Shown: positions 22,087 through 30,306 of the stretch, piece by piece
Layout: the number at the start of each line of letters is the position of its first letter
Numbering within the stretch: position 1 is the first letter of the stretch
Assembly: GCA_032191485.1 (NCBI GenBank)
Contig: JAVDOI010000003.1
Coordinates: 26,824,836-26,888,835, forward strand
Source: Leptoclinus maculatus
Taxonomy: Eukaryota > Chordata > Actinopteri > Perciformes > Stichaeidae
DNA: 64,000 nt
Direction: 5' to 3'
Made by a program: the position numbers and the translations under genes
The notes under the pieces: generated by a model
What the model saw: the letters and a program-made list of their open reading frames with translations, nothing else
The model's database searches: none
Told to the model about the DNA's origin: nothing

Positions 22087-25000
22087 TTAGACAGCAACCG
22101 TGGCAAGTTCTCCCTCTCCTTCGACAGCAACCGTGGCAGTTGTTGAAGCTTCCCCTTCCGGATTCGGGATACGTTTGCAGTGGCTAGCGTGGGTCCAAGT
22201 CGCCTTCCCTTCCACCTTCACCGCCGTCTCAGTGGTCAGGAGTACTTGGAAAGGGCCTGTGTAGCGTCTCTGCTTCCAGTGCTTTCTCCTGTGATCCTTG
22301 ATGAGCACCCAGTCTCCTGGTTTCAGGTGATGCTGGATTGCAGTGGCTGGAGATGGAAGCGCAGCTTTCACCTGTGAGTGAAGTGCTGAGAGTGAAACTG
22401 AGAGGTTAGCACAATATCTTAGCATACTATCTTCATAATGATCTGTTGTCAAAGCCAGTTTTACTGGCCCCAACCCCGTGCAGGGGGGTCTTCCAAACAC
22501 TATCTCAAAAGGGCTAAGACCGTGTTTGTTTCTGATACGCATGCGCATGTGGAAAAGCACCAGTGGAAGTGCCTTTACCCACGATAAACCTGTGTCTTCA
22601 CAACACTTGGCTAGTTTAGATTTAATGGTGCCGTTCTCTCGTTCAACTGCACCTGCTGATTGCGGATGATAAGAACAATGATGTCTGATGCTAAAACCCA
22701 AATATTGTGAGATTTCATCGAGGGCCTGGTTAGCAAACCCAGGACCATTATCACTGCTAATGAGTTGAGGTATTCCCCAACGAGGAATAATCTCTCTTAG
22801 CAGAATCTTTGCTACTGTGCCTGCGTCCTGTTTGGATGTGGGGAAAACCTCTACCCATTTACTGAACATGCAGACGATTACCAGGCAGTATTTCTTCCCC
22901 TCAGATAGAGTTAGTTCAATAAAATCCATCATTAAATGTTCAAAAGGTTTATCTGGAGGGGGGTGACCTTGTTGTGGTACTTTTATCGCCCCAGAGGCAT
23001 TATTTGCTGCACAAATGACACATTTTCTGCAAAAATCAGCTGCAAAAGTTGAAAAACCCCTGGTGTACCAATTTGCATTAATAGCATTACACATTCCCCC
23101 TTTGCCCACGTGGTCTCTTCCGTGAGATAGCTCAGCATAAGTATGGAAGAGAGCGCGTGGCAAGCAAGGTTTACTGTCCGGGCCTGTCCAAACTCCGCCC
23201 CCAACGGTAGCACCAGAGCGTCTCCACAGGGAGCGCTCCTGTTCATTGGCGAGAGATTGAAGTGTGGGAAGATCTGCATAAGGACTGAGATCAGTTGGTG
23301 CGGAGAGCATTTGAGTGAGAGAAAAAAGGGAGCCAGATGAAGATGCAGTCTTTGCTGCCGCATCTGCTGCTCTGTTCCCTACAGAAACAGGGTCAAGAGA
23401 AGAGGTGTGAGCTTCACATTTAACAACCGAAACAGCTTTGGGTAACAGAATAGCATCCAAAAGGGCTGAAACAAGGGTGTGATGTGCAATAGGTTTGCCA
23501 GATGATGTTAGAAACCCTCTGTGTTTCCACAGAGATCCAAAGTCATGAACTACTCCAAATGCATAACGTGAATCAGTGTAGATGTTAACAGTTTTACCCT
23601 CTGCAACTTTACATGCTTCTGTGAGCGCAATCAACTCTGCTGCTTGTGCTGAAAGGTGTGAAGGAAGTCTTCCGCTAACAAGTGTGTTGTGTGATGTCAC
23701 CACAGAAAATCCAACACGACAACTGCCCGTTTCAGGTGAGCGGGACGCGGAGCCGTCTACATATAGCTCAAGATCTGCATTGAGAAGAGGTGCGTCCAAC
23801 AGATCAGGCCTCGGGGTGCATGTCTGTTGCAAGACTTCGACACAATCATGAGGCTCTCCATCATCTGCAGTTGGAAGAAGCGTAGCTGGGTTAAGGACAT
23901 TGCAGCGTTTCACTGTAATGTTAGGCAAATCCAACAATGTTGTATGATATCTGAGCCATCTCTGAGCAGAGAGGTGAGAAGTCCTCTGTGTATGCAAAAT
24001 GTGGGAAACAGCATGTGGTACCATAAGTGTGACATCAGAGTAGCCCACAATGTCCCGTGCTGCTAATATGGCTTTCTCAGCTGCTGCCACAGCTCGCAAA
24101 CAGAGAGGAAGACCTGAGGCAACAGGGTCAAGTTTTGAGGAGAAGTAGGCAACGGGCCTAAGTTTCCCTCCATGAGGCTGACACAAAACTGATGTCATGT
24201 AACAGTCTTTTTGGTCTATGAACTGAGTGTATGTCAAGTCGGGTCTCGGCAGGCCCAAAGTCGGGGCCTGTGATAAGGAAGTCTTTAAGTCCTCAAATGC
24301 CCTTTCGGCTTCTGTAGTCCAAGTCAGTTTGTCGCGTGCGCTGAGGTTTCTACCATGGACCATGGACGAGAGGGATGCCTCTCTTTCTGAGTAATTAGGG
24401 ATCCACTGTCTACAGTATGACGTCATTCCTAAAAAGCTCATCATTTGTTTCTTTGTAATTGGTTTTGGTACTGATTGAATTGCTGCAATACGTTTGGGAG
24501 AGAGGGATTTACCCTCTGCTGTGATCACATGTCCCAGATAAGTTACTTCTTTTAGAGCAAATTGAAGTTTTTTCAGGCTGGCCTTGTGACCGTTTTCTGC
24601 CAAATGTTTAAGTAGCGCTACTGTGTCGATTTTACAAGCCTCCTTTGATGGGCTGCAAATCATCATATCATCCACATAGTTCAAAAGGGCCGACCCTGCT
24701 GGGAGTTGTAAATTTTGCAGGTTCTCGCTAAGCGCTCTGTGGAACAAACCTGGGCCTTCATGATAACCCATTGGACATCTGGTCCATGTGTAGCCACGCC
24801 CATTAAAGGAGAACCCAAACCACCCTTGACTATCTGGATGAACGGGAACAGAGAAAAATGCATTTGCCAGATCAATAACAGAAAAATGCGTGGCGCCTGG
24901 TGGGACCAGTGACAAAATCGTATGTGGATTTGCCACTTCTGGTGCCCGCTGATAAGTGGCGGCATTAACTGCTTGCAAATCCTGCACAAACCTCCATTCT

Positions 25001-26211
25001 GTGGGCTGACCTTTATCGCGAACCTTTTTTACTGGAAAAATGGGTGTACGTACAGGGGAATCTTCGCAGGGTACAATTATACCTGATTTTAATAGGGATT
25101 CGAATACCGGTGTTATACCATCGATGGCTTCTTGTTTGAGTGGGTATTGTTTTAGGCATGGCCTATAATTCGATTTAGGACACACTATTAATGGTGCAGC
25201 TCCCTTTATGAGGCCCACGTCATATTTATGTTCCGCCCATAATGTAGGCGGCACTTGTGACAACTCAGGAATTTGATCCACTGTTATCTGTGGATACACG
25301 TGTGTGTGTTGGGTGTGTTCTTCAACGAGCTCTATTGTTCTATGTACATTTACTGTGCTGGTCAATGCAGTGCGAAATACATCACCATTAGCGCTATACT
25401 CAATTCTTGGATCCTCCCCAGCCGGTCTGAAATCTGATAGGCCGAGACACTGTTGCAACCATGAACCAAGCTCCTCCCACTTCCAATGTGTTGGTTTAGC
25501 CAATGAAATGTGTGGGCTTGACCCCAGGAACATTTTTTTCTGTGAGGGAGAGAGAAATACACAGACAGCAGCAGCCCTCTTTGTCCAATACACATGCTTC
25601 ATACCTAATCGCTCTTTCTCCCCCTGTGGCTCACACCACTCTTTCTCATAGCTACTGTCTGGCCCTACGCTTACATGTGATGTACAATGTAATGACTGTT
25701 CCTGCATGTAATCTTCTGCTGCAGTACAGTGTGTGTGTGCAAATGTGACAAGATCATGAGTGATTGGAGTTACATTGTCTGACATTAGTTTCCACTCGTA
25801 TACATACTTTAGTGTGTTTGAGCTATACTCTACCATCTGGAAAAATGGGAGTTCAGCTTTTTTCAACACTTTGATGCCCTCCGATGTTGAGCACAACACA
25901 ATACCAAAATGACACATCAGATCTCTCCCCATCAGATTTACTGGGCAGTTTTGTGACACTAGAAAAGAGTGTTTTGTCATTTGGTCATCTAACTCACACC
26001 TCAGTGGAACTGAGCAACTCTCTGAAATGGGAAAGCCGCTTGACCCCACTGTAAGACGTGTTCGGCCACTTTTCTTTGGAGGATTGGGCAAGGCATCTGT
26101 TCTTAAAACTGAGCTTGTGGCTCCTGAGTCCACTAAAAATGTTACAGGATGGTTAGAAATCGTCAATGTTAATTGTGGGAATTTTTTATAACCTGGGTTA
26201 CTAACATACAT
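22087..26211 (-). CDS. pol: Pro-Pol polyprotein, intact (copy 1)
   Basis: 1374 codons from the first ATG. The frame stays open upstream to the UGA at 26344-26346. Domains in order: aspartic protease (VDSGAT, residues 27-32); reverse transcriptase with YVDD (512-515) and connection; RNase H with D819, E859, D880 and D950; integrase with an H1030/H1034/C1061/C1064 zinc site and the D1096-D1154-E1190 triad at the standard D,D35E spacing; and a C-terminal GPY/F-type module (RYTGPF near 1316). All expected catalytic residues are present and there is no internal stop. The only difference I saw from copy 2 is one silent base at 24846. This intactness suggests recent activity or recent amplification. 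Confidence 0.95.
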   Translation of the reverse strand: MYVSNPGYKKFPQLTLTISNHPVTFLVDSGATSSVLRTDALPNPPKKSGRTRLTVGSSGFPISESCSVPLRCELDDQMTKHSFLVSQNCPVNLMGRDLMCHFGIVLCSTSEGIKVLKKAELPFFQMVEYSSNTLKYVYEWKLMSDNVTPITHDLVTFAHTHCTAAEDYMQEQSLHCTSHVSVGPDSSYEKEWCEPQGEKERLGMKHVYWTKRAAAVCVFLSPSQKKMFLGSSPHISLAKPTHWKWEELGSWLQQCLGLSDFRPAGEDPRIEYSANGDVFRTALTSTVNVHRTIELVEEHTQHTHVYPQITVDQIPELSQVPPTLWAEHKYDVGLIKGAAPLIVCPKSNYRPCLKQYPLKQEAIDGITPVFESLLKSGIIVPCEDSPVRTPIFPVKKVRDKGQPTEWRFVQDLQAVNAATYQRAPEVANPHTILSLVPPGATHFSVIDLANAFFSVPVHPDSQGWFGFSFNGRGYTWTRCPMGYHEGPGLFHRALSENLQNLQLPAGSALLNYVDDMMICSPSKEACKIDTVALLKHLAENGHKASLKKLQFALKEVTYLGHVITAEGKSLSPKRIAAIQSVPKPITKKQMMSFLGMTSYCRQWIPNYSEREASLSSMVHGRNLSARDKLTWTTEAERAFEDLKTSLSQAPTLGLPRPDLTYTQFIDQKDCYMTSVLCQPHGGKLRPVAYFSSKLDPVASGLPLCLRAVAAAEKAILAARDIVGYSDVTLMVPHAVSHILHTQRTSHLSAQRWLRYHTTLLDLPNITVKRCNVLNPATLLPTADDGEPHDCVEVLQQTCTPRPDLLDAPLLNADLELYVDGSASRSPETGSCRVGFSVVTSHNTLVSGRLPSHLSAQAAELIALTEACKVAEGKTVNIYTDSRYAFGVVHDFGSLWKHRGFLTSSGKPIAHHTLVSALLDAILLPKAVSVVKCEAHTSSLDPVSVGNRAADAAAKTASSSGSLFSLTQMLSAPTDLSPYADLPTLQSLANEQERSLWRRSGATVGGGVWTGPDSKPCLPRALFHTYAELSHGRDHVGKGGMCNAINANWYTRGFSTFAADFCRKCVICAANNASGAIKVPQQGHPPPDKPFEHLMMDFIELTLSEGKKYCLVIVCMFSKWVEVFPTSKQDAGTVAKILLREIIPRWGIPQLISSDNGPGFANQALDEISQYLGFSIRHHCSYHPQSAGAVERENGTIKSKLAKCCEDTGLSWVKALPLVLFHMRMRIRNKHGLSPFEIVFGRPPCTGLGPVKLALTTDHYEDSMLRYCANLSVSLSALHSQVKAALPSPATAIQHHLKPGDWVLIKDHRRKHWKQRRYTGPFQVLLTTETAVKVEGKATWTHASHCKRIPNPEGEASTTATVAVEGEGELATVAV

Positions 26212-26245
26212 GATAAAATTTAGGATGGGTCTGTGTGCAATTGTG

Positions 26246-27985
26246 TTAACACTTGTCTGTATATGAGTGGATGTAGGGTGTGATACTTGCTTTTCTGTTG
26301 AGAAGTGGACTGTCTCTGAGGTCTGCCCCTCCCTCTGCCCCTCTCAGTCCGACGTGTGGAAAGCAGGTCTCATTCTTTTCTCTGGACATTGCCTCATCCA
26401 ATGTCCTGTTGCTCCGCAGTTGTGACACACATTTGGATCGTAATTTCTGTGAGTCCGTCCTGGTCCTCCTCTGCCGCGACCTCTTCCATGACCTCTTCCT
26501 TGACCTCTTCCATCTTCCCCCCTTTCTGGAACAGATGTTTGAGTGGGCCATGCGAGCGAGTTGAACATTGACAGCTGAGCCTCTTCCAGTCTCGTCTGTC
26601 TGCTTTCCTTTTTTTCTTTCATCTCTTCTGTTCAACTCGTCTTCGGCATGTTCAACGTACTGAAGAATGTCTGAAAGTGGACACGTTTTCCAGGTTACAC
26701 AGGATCCTTTCACCATCCGTGCAAGTTCTGGTCTCATTCTACTTATAAAATGTTCTTTCAGATGGACTTCGTACGGCTGTAGGGGCTGTGTGCCCATCAG
26801 GTGGGGTCGGGTGAGGCCGCTGTGAGTGTCAAAGGCTGCCGTCAGGCGTGCCAGGAATGAACTACTTGTATCTTGTGGCTCTTGCTTCATAGAGGTGATG
26901 GCGGTCAGGTTTAGTCTCAAAGGAAAATGTTCTTTTACTGTCACAATGAGAGCATCTACGGCATTTCTAAAGTCCACATTGTCAGCGTCCTCATAATTTG
27001 GTTTACTCAGGCGGTAAGTCATTGTTACAAGGGTAAACACACTTTGAACTTTGTGATAATCATTTGTCAGAAATTTACTCATTAAACGTCTCAGCTCGGA
27101 CATGGTGGGACGATATTCTTGGACAAATTGTTTAATATCAGTCTCCCACTTTGCAAGATTGTCCTTGGGATTGCAGACGTGGCTCATTGCTTCGGCCACA
27201 TCTGTATCTGACCAGGGTCTGAAAACCAGCATCGGGCCTTGTGCCCCTGCCACTTCTACCATTGGCAGGTTGACATCAGGATAAAACGAAGCCTCCCTCT
27301 GGCCCCTCATCATGGCCCTCTGACGTTGAGCAAGTTGGCGGGTCATATGAGGCGAGTAGCTCGCCCCAGTAGTTGAATCTGCCTGCACTCTTTCTGGAAG
27401 TGGCTGTTGCGAAGGAGAGTGTGTGTGTGCTCCTCCAGGAATGTCCTGCTGCTGAGGAGGATGTGTGTGTGCTTGATTTGGCGGAGGAGAAGGCTGCACA
27501 TTGTAGGCTGGAGGAGCAGGGATGGGAGGAGCGGAGTCCAGATCCAGTTCCACAGATTTTCTCAGCATCTCAGAAAGACAAGGATAAAAAGATTTTGGTT
27601 GAAAATTATTTTCATCCTTTTTAGTTTCTTCGGGTTTTAATGAGTTAAATGTTTTCAGTCTCTGTTTCTCCCTTCTCTCCTGTTCATATTTCCACATTTT
27701 AAAGGCGCCCCAGTCTGCTCTAAATATCACATTCTTTTTCTGCTTTCTTCCAGACAGGGCCGCATGCTGAGCTGCACATCTCTTCTCCATTTCCCTCAGT
27801 TGCTCCTTCAACTGTTTTAATTGATTCTCACTTAAACTTCCATTTGAAGGAAACCCCAATTCAACCCATTTTTGCATTTGATTTAAGCTACCAGGATAGC
27901 GTTCTGTCATAAATTTACACAATGGTGGCAGGATATTGGTATCATGGTTTGCATCATTCTCCCCTTCACTCTGACTACTGCCCAT
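26246..27985 (-). CDS. gag: Gag, main frame (MA-CA), copy 1 only
   Basis: 579 codons. The start MGSSQS fits an N-myristoylation signal for membrane targeting. Residues 158-161 are PPAY, a late-domain motif that recruits budding machinery. A Pro/Gln-rich linker follows, then a capsid region from about 237 with a major-homology-like segment near 368-386. From about residue 458 the frame leaves the zinc-knuckle frame at an A7 tract, so the last 120 or so codons are probably not authentic Gag. The start codon lies in the first unit of a 121-bp tandem repeat that reiterates the start context upstream. Only the 3'-most 161 bp of gag survive in copy 2. Confidence 0.85.
   Translation of the reverse strand: MGSSQSEGENDANHDTNILPPLCKFMTERYPGSLNQMQKWVELGFPSNGSLSENQLKQLKEQLREMEKRCAAQHAALSGRKQKKNVIFRADWGAFKMWKYEQERREKQRLKTFNSLKPEETKKDENNFQPKSFYPCLSEMLRKSVELDLDSAPPIPAPPAYNVQPSPPPNQAHTHPPQQQDIPGGAHTHSPSQQPLPERVQADSTTGASYSPHMTRQLAQRQRAMMRGQREASFYPDVNLPMVEVAGAQGPMLVFRPWSDTDVAEAMSHVCNPKDNLAKWETDIKQFVQEYRPTMSELRRLMSKFLTNDYHKVQSVFTLVTMTYRLSKPNYEDADNVDFRNAVDALIVTVKEHFPLRLNLTAITSMKQEPQDTSSSFLARLTAAFDTHSGLTRPHLMGTQPLQPYEVHLKEHFISRMRPELARMVKGSCVTWKTCPLSDILQYVEHAEDELNRRDERKKGKQTDETGRGSAVNVQLARMAHSNICSRKGGRWKRSRKRSWKRSRQRRTRTDSQKLRSKCVSQLRSNRTLDEAMSREKNETCFPHVGLRGAEGGADLRDSPLLNRKASITPYIHSYTDKC
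26344..26346 (-). other. In-frame UGA between Gag NC and Pro-Pol
   Basis: The zinc-knuckle frame ends at this TGA and the same frame continues open for 44 codons to the pol ATG at 26211. Gammaretroviruses and relatives make Gag-Pol by reading through exactly one such stop, usually UAG. The bases after the stop are purine-rich (GAGGGGCAGAGGGAGGGG), as in that group. Whether a pseudoknot follows was not modelled. Confidence 0.6.
26344..26622 (-). CDS. gag: Gag nucleocapsid segment, +1 frame (copy 1)
   Basis: A frame offset by +1 from the main gag frame. It encodes an Arg/Gly-rich stretch and one CCHC zinc knuckle (CX2CX4HX4C: CHNCGATGHWMRQC), then the UGA that precedes pol. This is clearly the genuine C-terminus of Gag. 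The main gag frame reads the same DNA as an unrelated basic tail. The frames meet at an A7 tract (26615-26609 on the - strand). Confidence 0.8.
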   Translation of the reverse strand: MKEKKESRQTRLEEAQLSMFNSLAWPTQTSVPERGEDGRGQGRGHGRGRGRGGPGRTHRNYDPNVCHNCGATGHWMRQCPEKRMRPAFHTSD

Positions 27986-28462
27986 TCTCCCGTCTATTCT
28001 GTGCTATTTTGGAGTGTGCGTCAGTGAGTTTTCAGGAAACACCAGATGCATGCAAACTCGTAAATAAATAACACATGAATGACTAATGGCACGTACAACT
28101 GCCCATTCTCCTGTCTATTCTGTCTTATTCTGGAGTGTGCGTCAGTGAGTTTTCAGGAAACACCAGATGCATACAAACTCATAAACAAATAACACATGAA
28201 TGACTAATGGCACGTACAACTGCCCATTCTCCTGTCTATTCTGTCTTATTCTGGAGTGTGCGTCAGTGAGTTTTCAGGAAACACCAGATGCATGCAAACT
28301 CGTAAATAAATAACACATGAATGACTAATGGCACGTATAACTGCCCATTCTCCTGTCTATTCTGTCTTATTCTGGAGTGTGCGTCAGTGAGTTTTCAGGA
28401 AACACCAGATGCATACAAACTCATAAACAAATAACACATGAATGACTAATGGCAGGTCAGTG
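27976..28462 (-). repeat. Four 121-bp tandem repeats in ERV leader
   Basis: The gag initiator ATG (27985) and three upstream ATGs (28106, 28227, 28348) are exactly 121 bp apart inside near-identical units. Each upstream ATG starts like gag (M-G-S) and closes after seven codons with TAG, giving MGSCTCH twice and MGSYTCH once. Units differ by a few bases, with alternating variants (1 and 3 versus 2 and 4) that suggest stepwise amplification in pairs. Confidence 0.92.
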
Positions 28463-28813
28463 ACCGCCGCTGTACCTCTAGTCATCTGTCTCCTGTACTA
28501 AACCAGAGGTGCACCAATAATTACAAAAAATTACCGGATGCATACAACTCGTGAATAAATACCACATGACAACATGCGACACGTCTGTCGACAAACTCTC
28601 AAAAGTTGTGAGGTAGGCCTTTTAACCTTTTGGTTTATGACTCTGTCCGTCTCAGAATAACTCAGATCTCTCACCGCGTGTTTTCCGTTGATTTTGTCAA
28701 CTGGATTGGATCGGTAATCCGGGCTCCGCTGGACGGAAGCTTCTCACCCTCAGGGAGGAATCATCTATTAGTATGGCCTTCTGTCCGTCCGACGGAGTCT
28801 AGATCACGCGTCC
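28463..28813 (-). other. ERV 5' leader, unassigned
   Basis: Leader sequence between the tandem repeats and the primer-binding site. This is where a packaging signal and splice donor would be expected. I cannot assign either by eye, and no coding frame here is convincing. Confidence 0.5.
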
Positions 28814-28833
28814 ATCCCATCTCCTCGTCGCCA
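28814..28833 (-). other. Primer-binding site, tRNA-Ser(GCT)-like
   Basis: On the - strand TGGCGACGAGGA starts at 28833, followed by GA and then TGGGAT. As I recall the 3' end of vertebrate tRNA-Ser(GCT), its complement is TGGCGACGAGGATGGGAT. That is a 12-nt perfect match plus 6 more after a 2-nt insertion. Its position, about 830 nt before gag and beside the presumed LTR end, supports the call. Confidence 0.55.
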
Positions 28834-28879
28834 AGTTTGGGGGGGGGGGGGGGGGGGGGGGCTTCATGTTTCATTGAGT
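28834..28879. other. Duplication junction copy 1/copy 2
   Basis: Five bases after the primer-binding site comes G23 (28839-28861), then CTTCATGTTTCAT and a few bases, then copy 2 begins at 28880. The first 36 nt after the 5-base spacer equal 16661-16696. A complete 5' LTR should be here and is missing. Confidence 0.85.
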
Positions 28880-29041
28880 GATTGTGATTGAGTTAAATCA
28901 TTCACAAATGGAATATAAATAGTAATTCATAATCAGTCTGAGCTTTGTGACACGAGATCAAAGAGACTTTGAAACTTGAGAATGTCCTTTTCTTGGCATG
29001 TATTTTCATGAAAAACTCCCTTTTATATAGCGCTCGTGTGC

Positions 29042-29497
29042 AGGAATGTTGTTCTCCGGAGTGCCCACCAACCCCCAGACTGTAATATAAGACAGCCTGG
29101 TCAGTATTTTGTGGGTTGCATCGATCACAAAACGTTATGTGATTCAACAAGTCATTCAGATTTGGCTCCTCTTCGTCTCTTGCAAGCTCATTATAATACA
29201 CCATCTCACATCTGAGTATCTCCACCCACACCCTGAGAACTACCTTTGCAAAGGTGCGCCGTATTTTTCTCGCAAGCCAATCGGAGCAGACCGGGCTTTT
29301 TACAGGAGGAGGCTCTTAAAGAGACAGGCGCCAAAACAGAGCGTTTCAGACAGAGGGTAAAAACAGGTATATTCAGACAGACGGTATAAGAAAAAATATG
29401 GGTTTTTTTAAACATTAAAGCATGCAAACATGATCTAGTAGAAACCCAAAATACAAGTGTGAACCTGAAAATGAGTGTGATGTGTCCCCTTTAAAGC
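29042..29497. repeat. Percomorph interspersed repeat (copy 2)
   Basis: Copy 2 counterpart of the repeat at 7440-7895. No difference noticed. Confidence 0.55.
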
Positions 29498-30267
29498 TTT
29501 TGTGAAACATCAGCTGACGAGATATTCAGCCAGGGGATGCTACAAATTGACAAACTTCATTATTGAAGTGAACATGCAACGAGTACATTTCACATGCTCC
29601 ATAAGAAGTCAGCTGACTTCATTAAAATGCCTTTAGATAACTCCGCTATACATGAATGCCACCACACCCTCACTGCCCATTAGACAGTTCACTTGAGTGA
29701 AGTCTATTTTTAACTTTGTAATCGGTGTATCAAAAGAAAAAAACATGTATTTTCTTTTACTATTAATACTGGGAAAGTTCCAAAAGCTTATTTTTACTCT
29801 GCACAAATGATGCACAAATAAACACATATCGGGATAATCATTTTCAACAGAAGCACAGTAAAACTCTCACCACATTCCTCAGTTTTCATGATACCTATTA
29901 TTGCCTGTGCTCTCATCTGAACCCGTTATTAAAATATGAAGATATCATACTGCACTGTTGCCTACAGTATTCATATATAAAGAGACGCAAATTTACACAC
30001 CCTGCCCGAAGACATGCACGCACACTTTCAACCCCTGCGCTCAAAACATCCGAATACAACACACACATCAAACTGTAGTTTACCTGATTACCACTTCATA
30101 ATCAGCTGGAACAAGCTGCTTGACTGGATTGAGCATTTTCCTCGCATGACTCCGCTTCCCTCACTCGCTCTGTCTTCTCGTGTGTCGCGCAAAGAACACA
30201 AGACACTGAACAAATACTTCTCTCTCAATTCACACCTGTTTGTTTTATGTAAAGTCAACCATGACTC

Positions 30268-30306
<39 letters not shown>

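Larger units (their letters stand above)
19150..28861 (-). mobile_element. Gamma-type endogenous retrovirus, copy 1 (5' LTR missing)
   Basis: Read on the - strand: primer-binding site (28833), leader with tandem repeats, gag, pro-pol, env SU and TM, polypurine tract (19775-19763) and 3' LTR starting at 19762. Gamma-like traits are gag and pol separated by one in-frame stop, CWIC in SU and CX6CC in TM. The 5' LTR is absent except for at most 36 nt before the duplication junction. Gag and env carry frame breaks. Pol is intact. The left boundary given is provisional, because the 3' LTR may extend to 16661. Confidence 0.9.
7278..28879 (+). repeat. Tandem segmental duplication, copy 1 (21.6 kb)
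   Basis: The sequence from 7278 reappears from 28880 in the same orientation. Offsets shift only at indels: +21602, then +21596/+21594 after two microsatellites, +21597 after a 3-bp indel, +21018 after a 579-bp indel, +21003 after a 15-bp indel and +20964 after a 39-bp indel. Homology ends at 26543, where copy 2 stops inside gag. The last 2.3 kb of copy 1 (rest of gag, leader, primer-binding site) is therefore present once. The near-identity means either a very recent duplication or two haplotypes placed in series. Confidence 0.97.

Noticed and set aside
22983..23363. 126-codon - strand frame (and its duplicate at 43986) as an accessory viral gene
   Set aside because: It lies wholly within pol in another frame and its residues are a shifted reading of integrase/RNase H. 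No motif of its own.
26280..26564. + strand frames over gag
   Set aside because: Antisense readings of the Arg/Gly-rich nucleocapsid region. No start context or domain.
28020..28840. 5' LTR of the ERV
   Set aside because: The region shows no similarity to the 3' LTR body (19150-19762). It contains the leader repeats and, at its end, the primer-binding site, so it is leader and not LTR.
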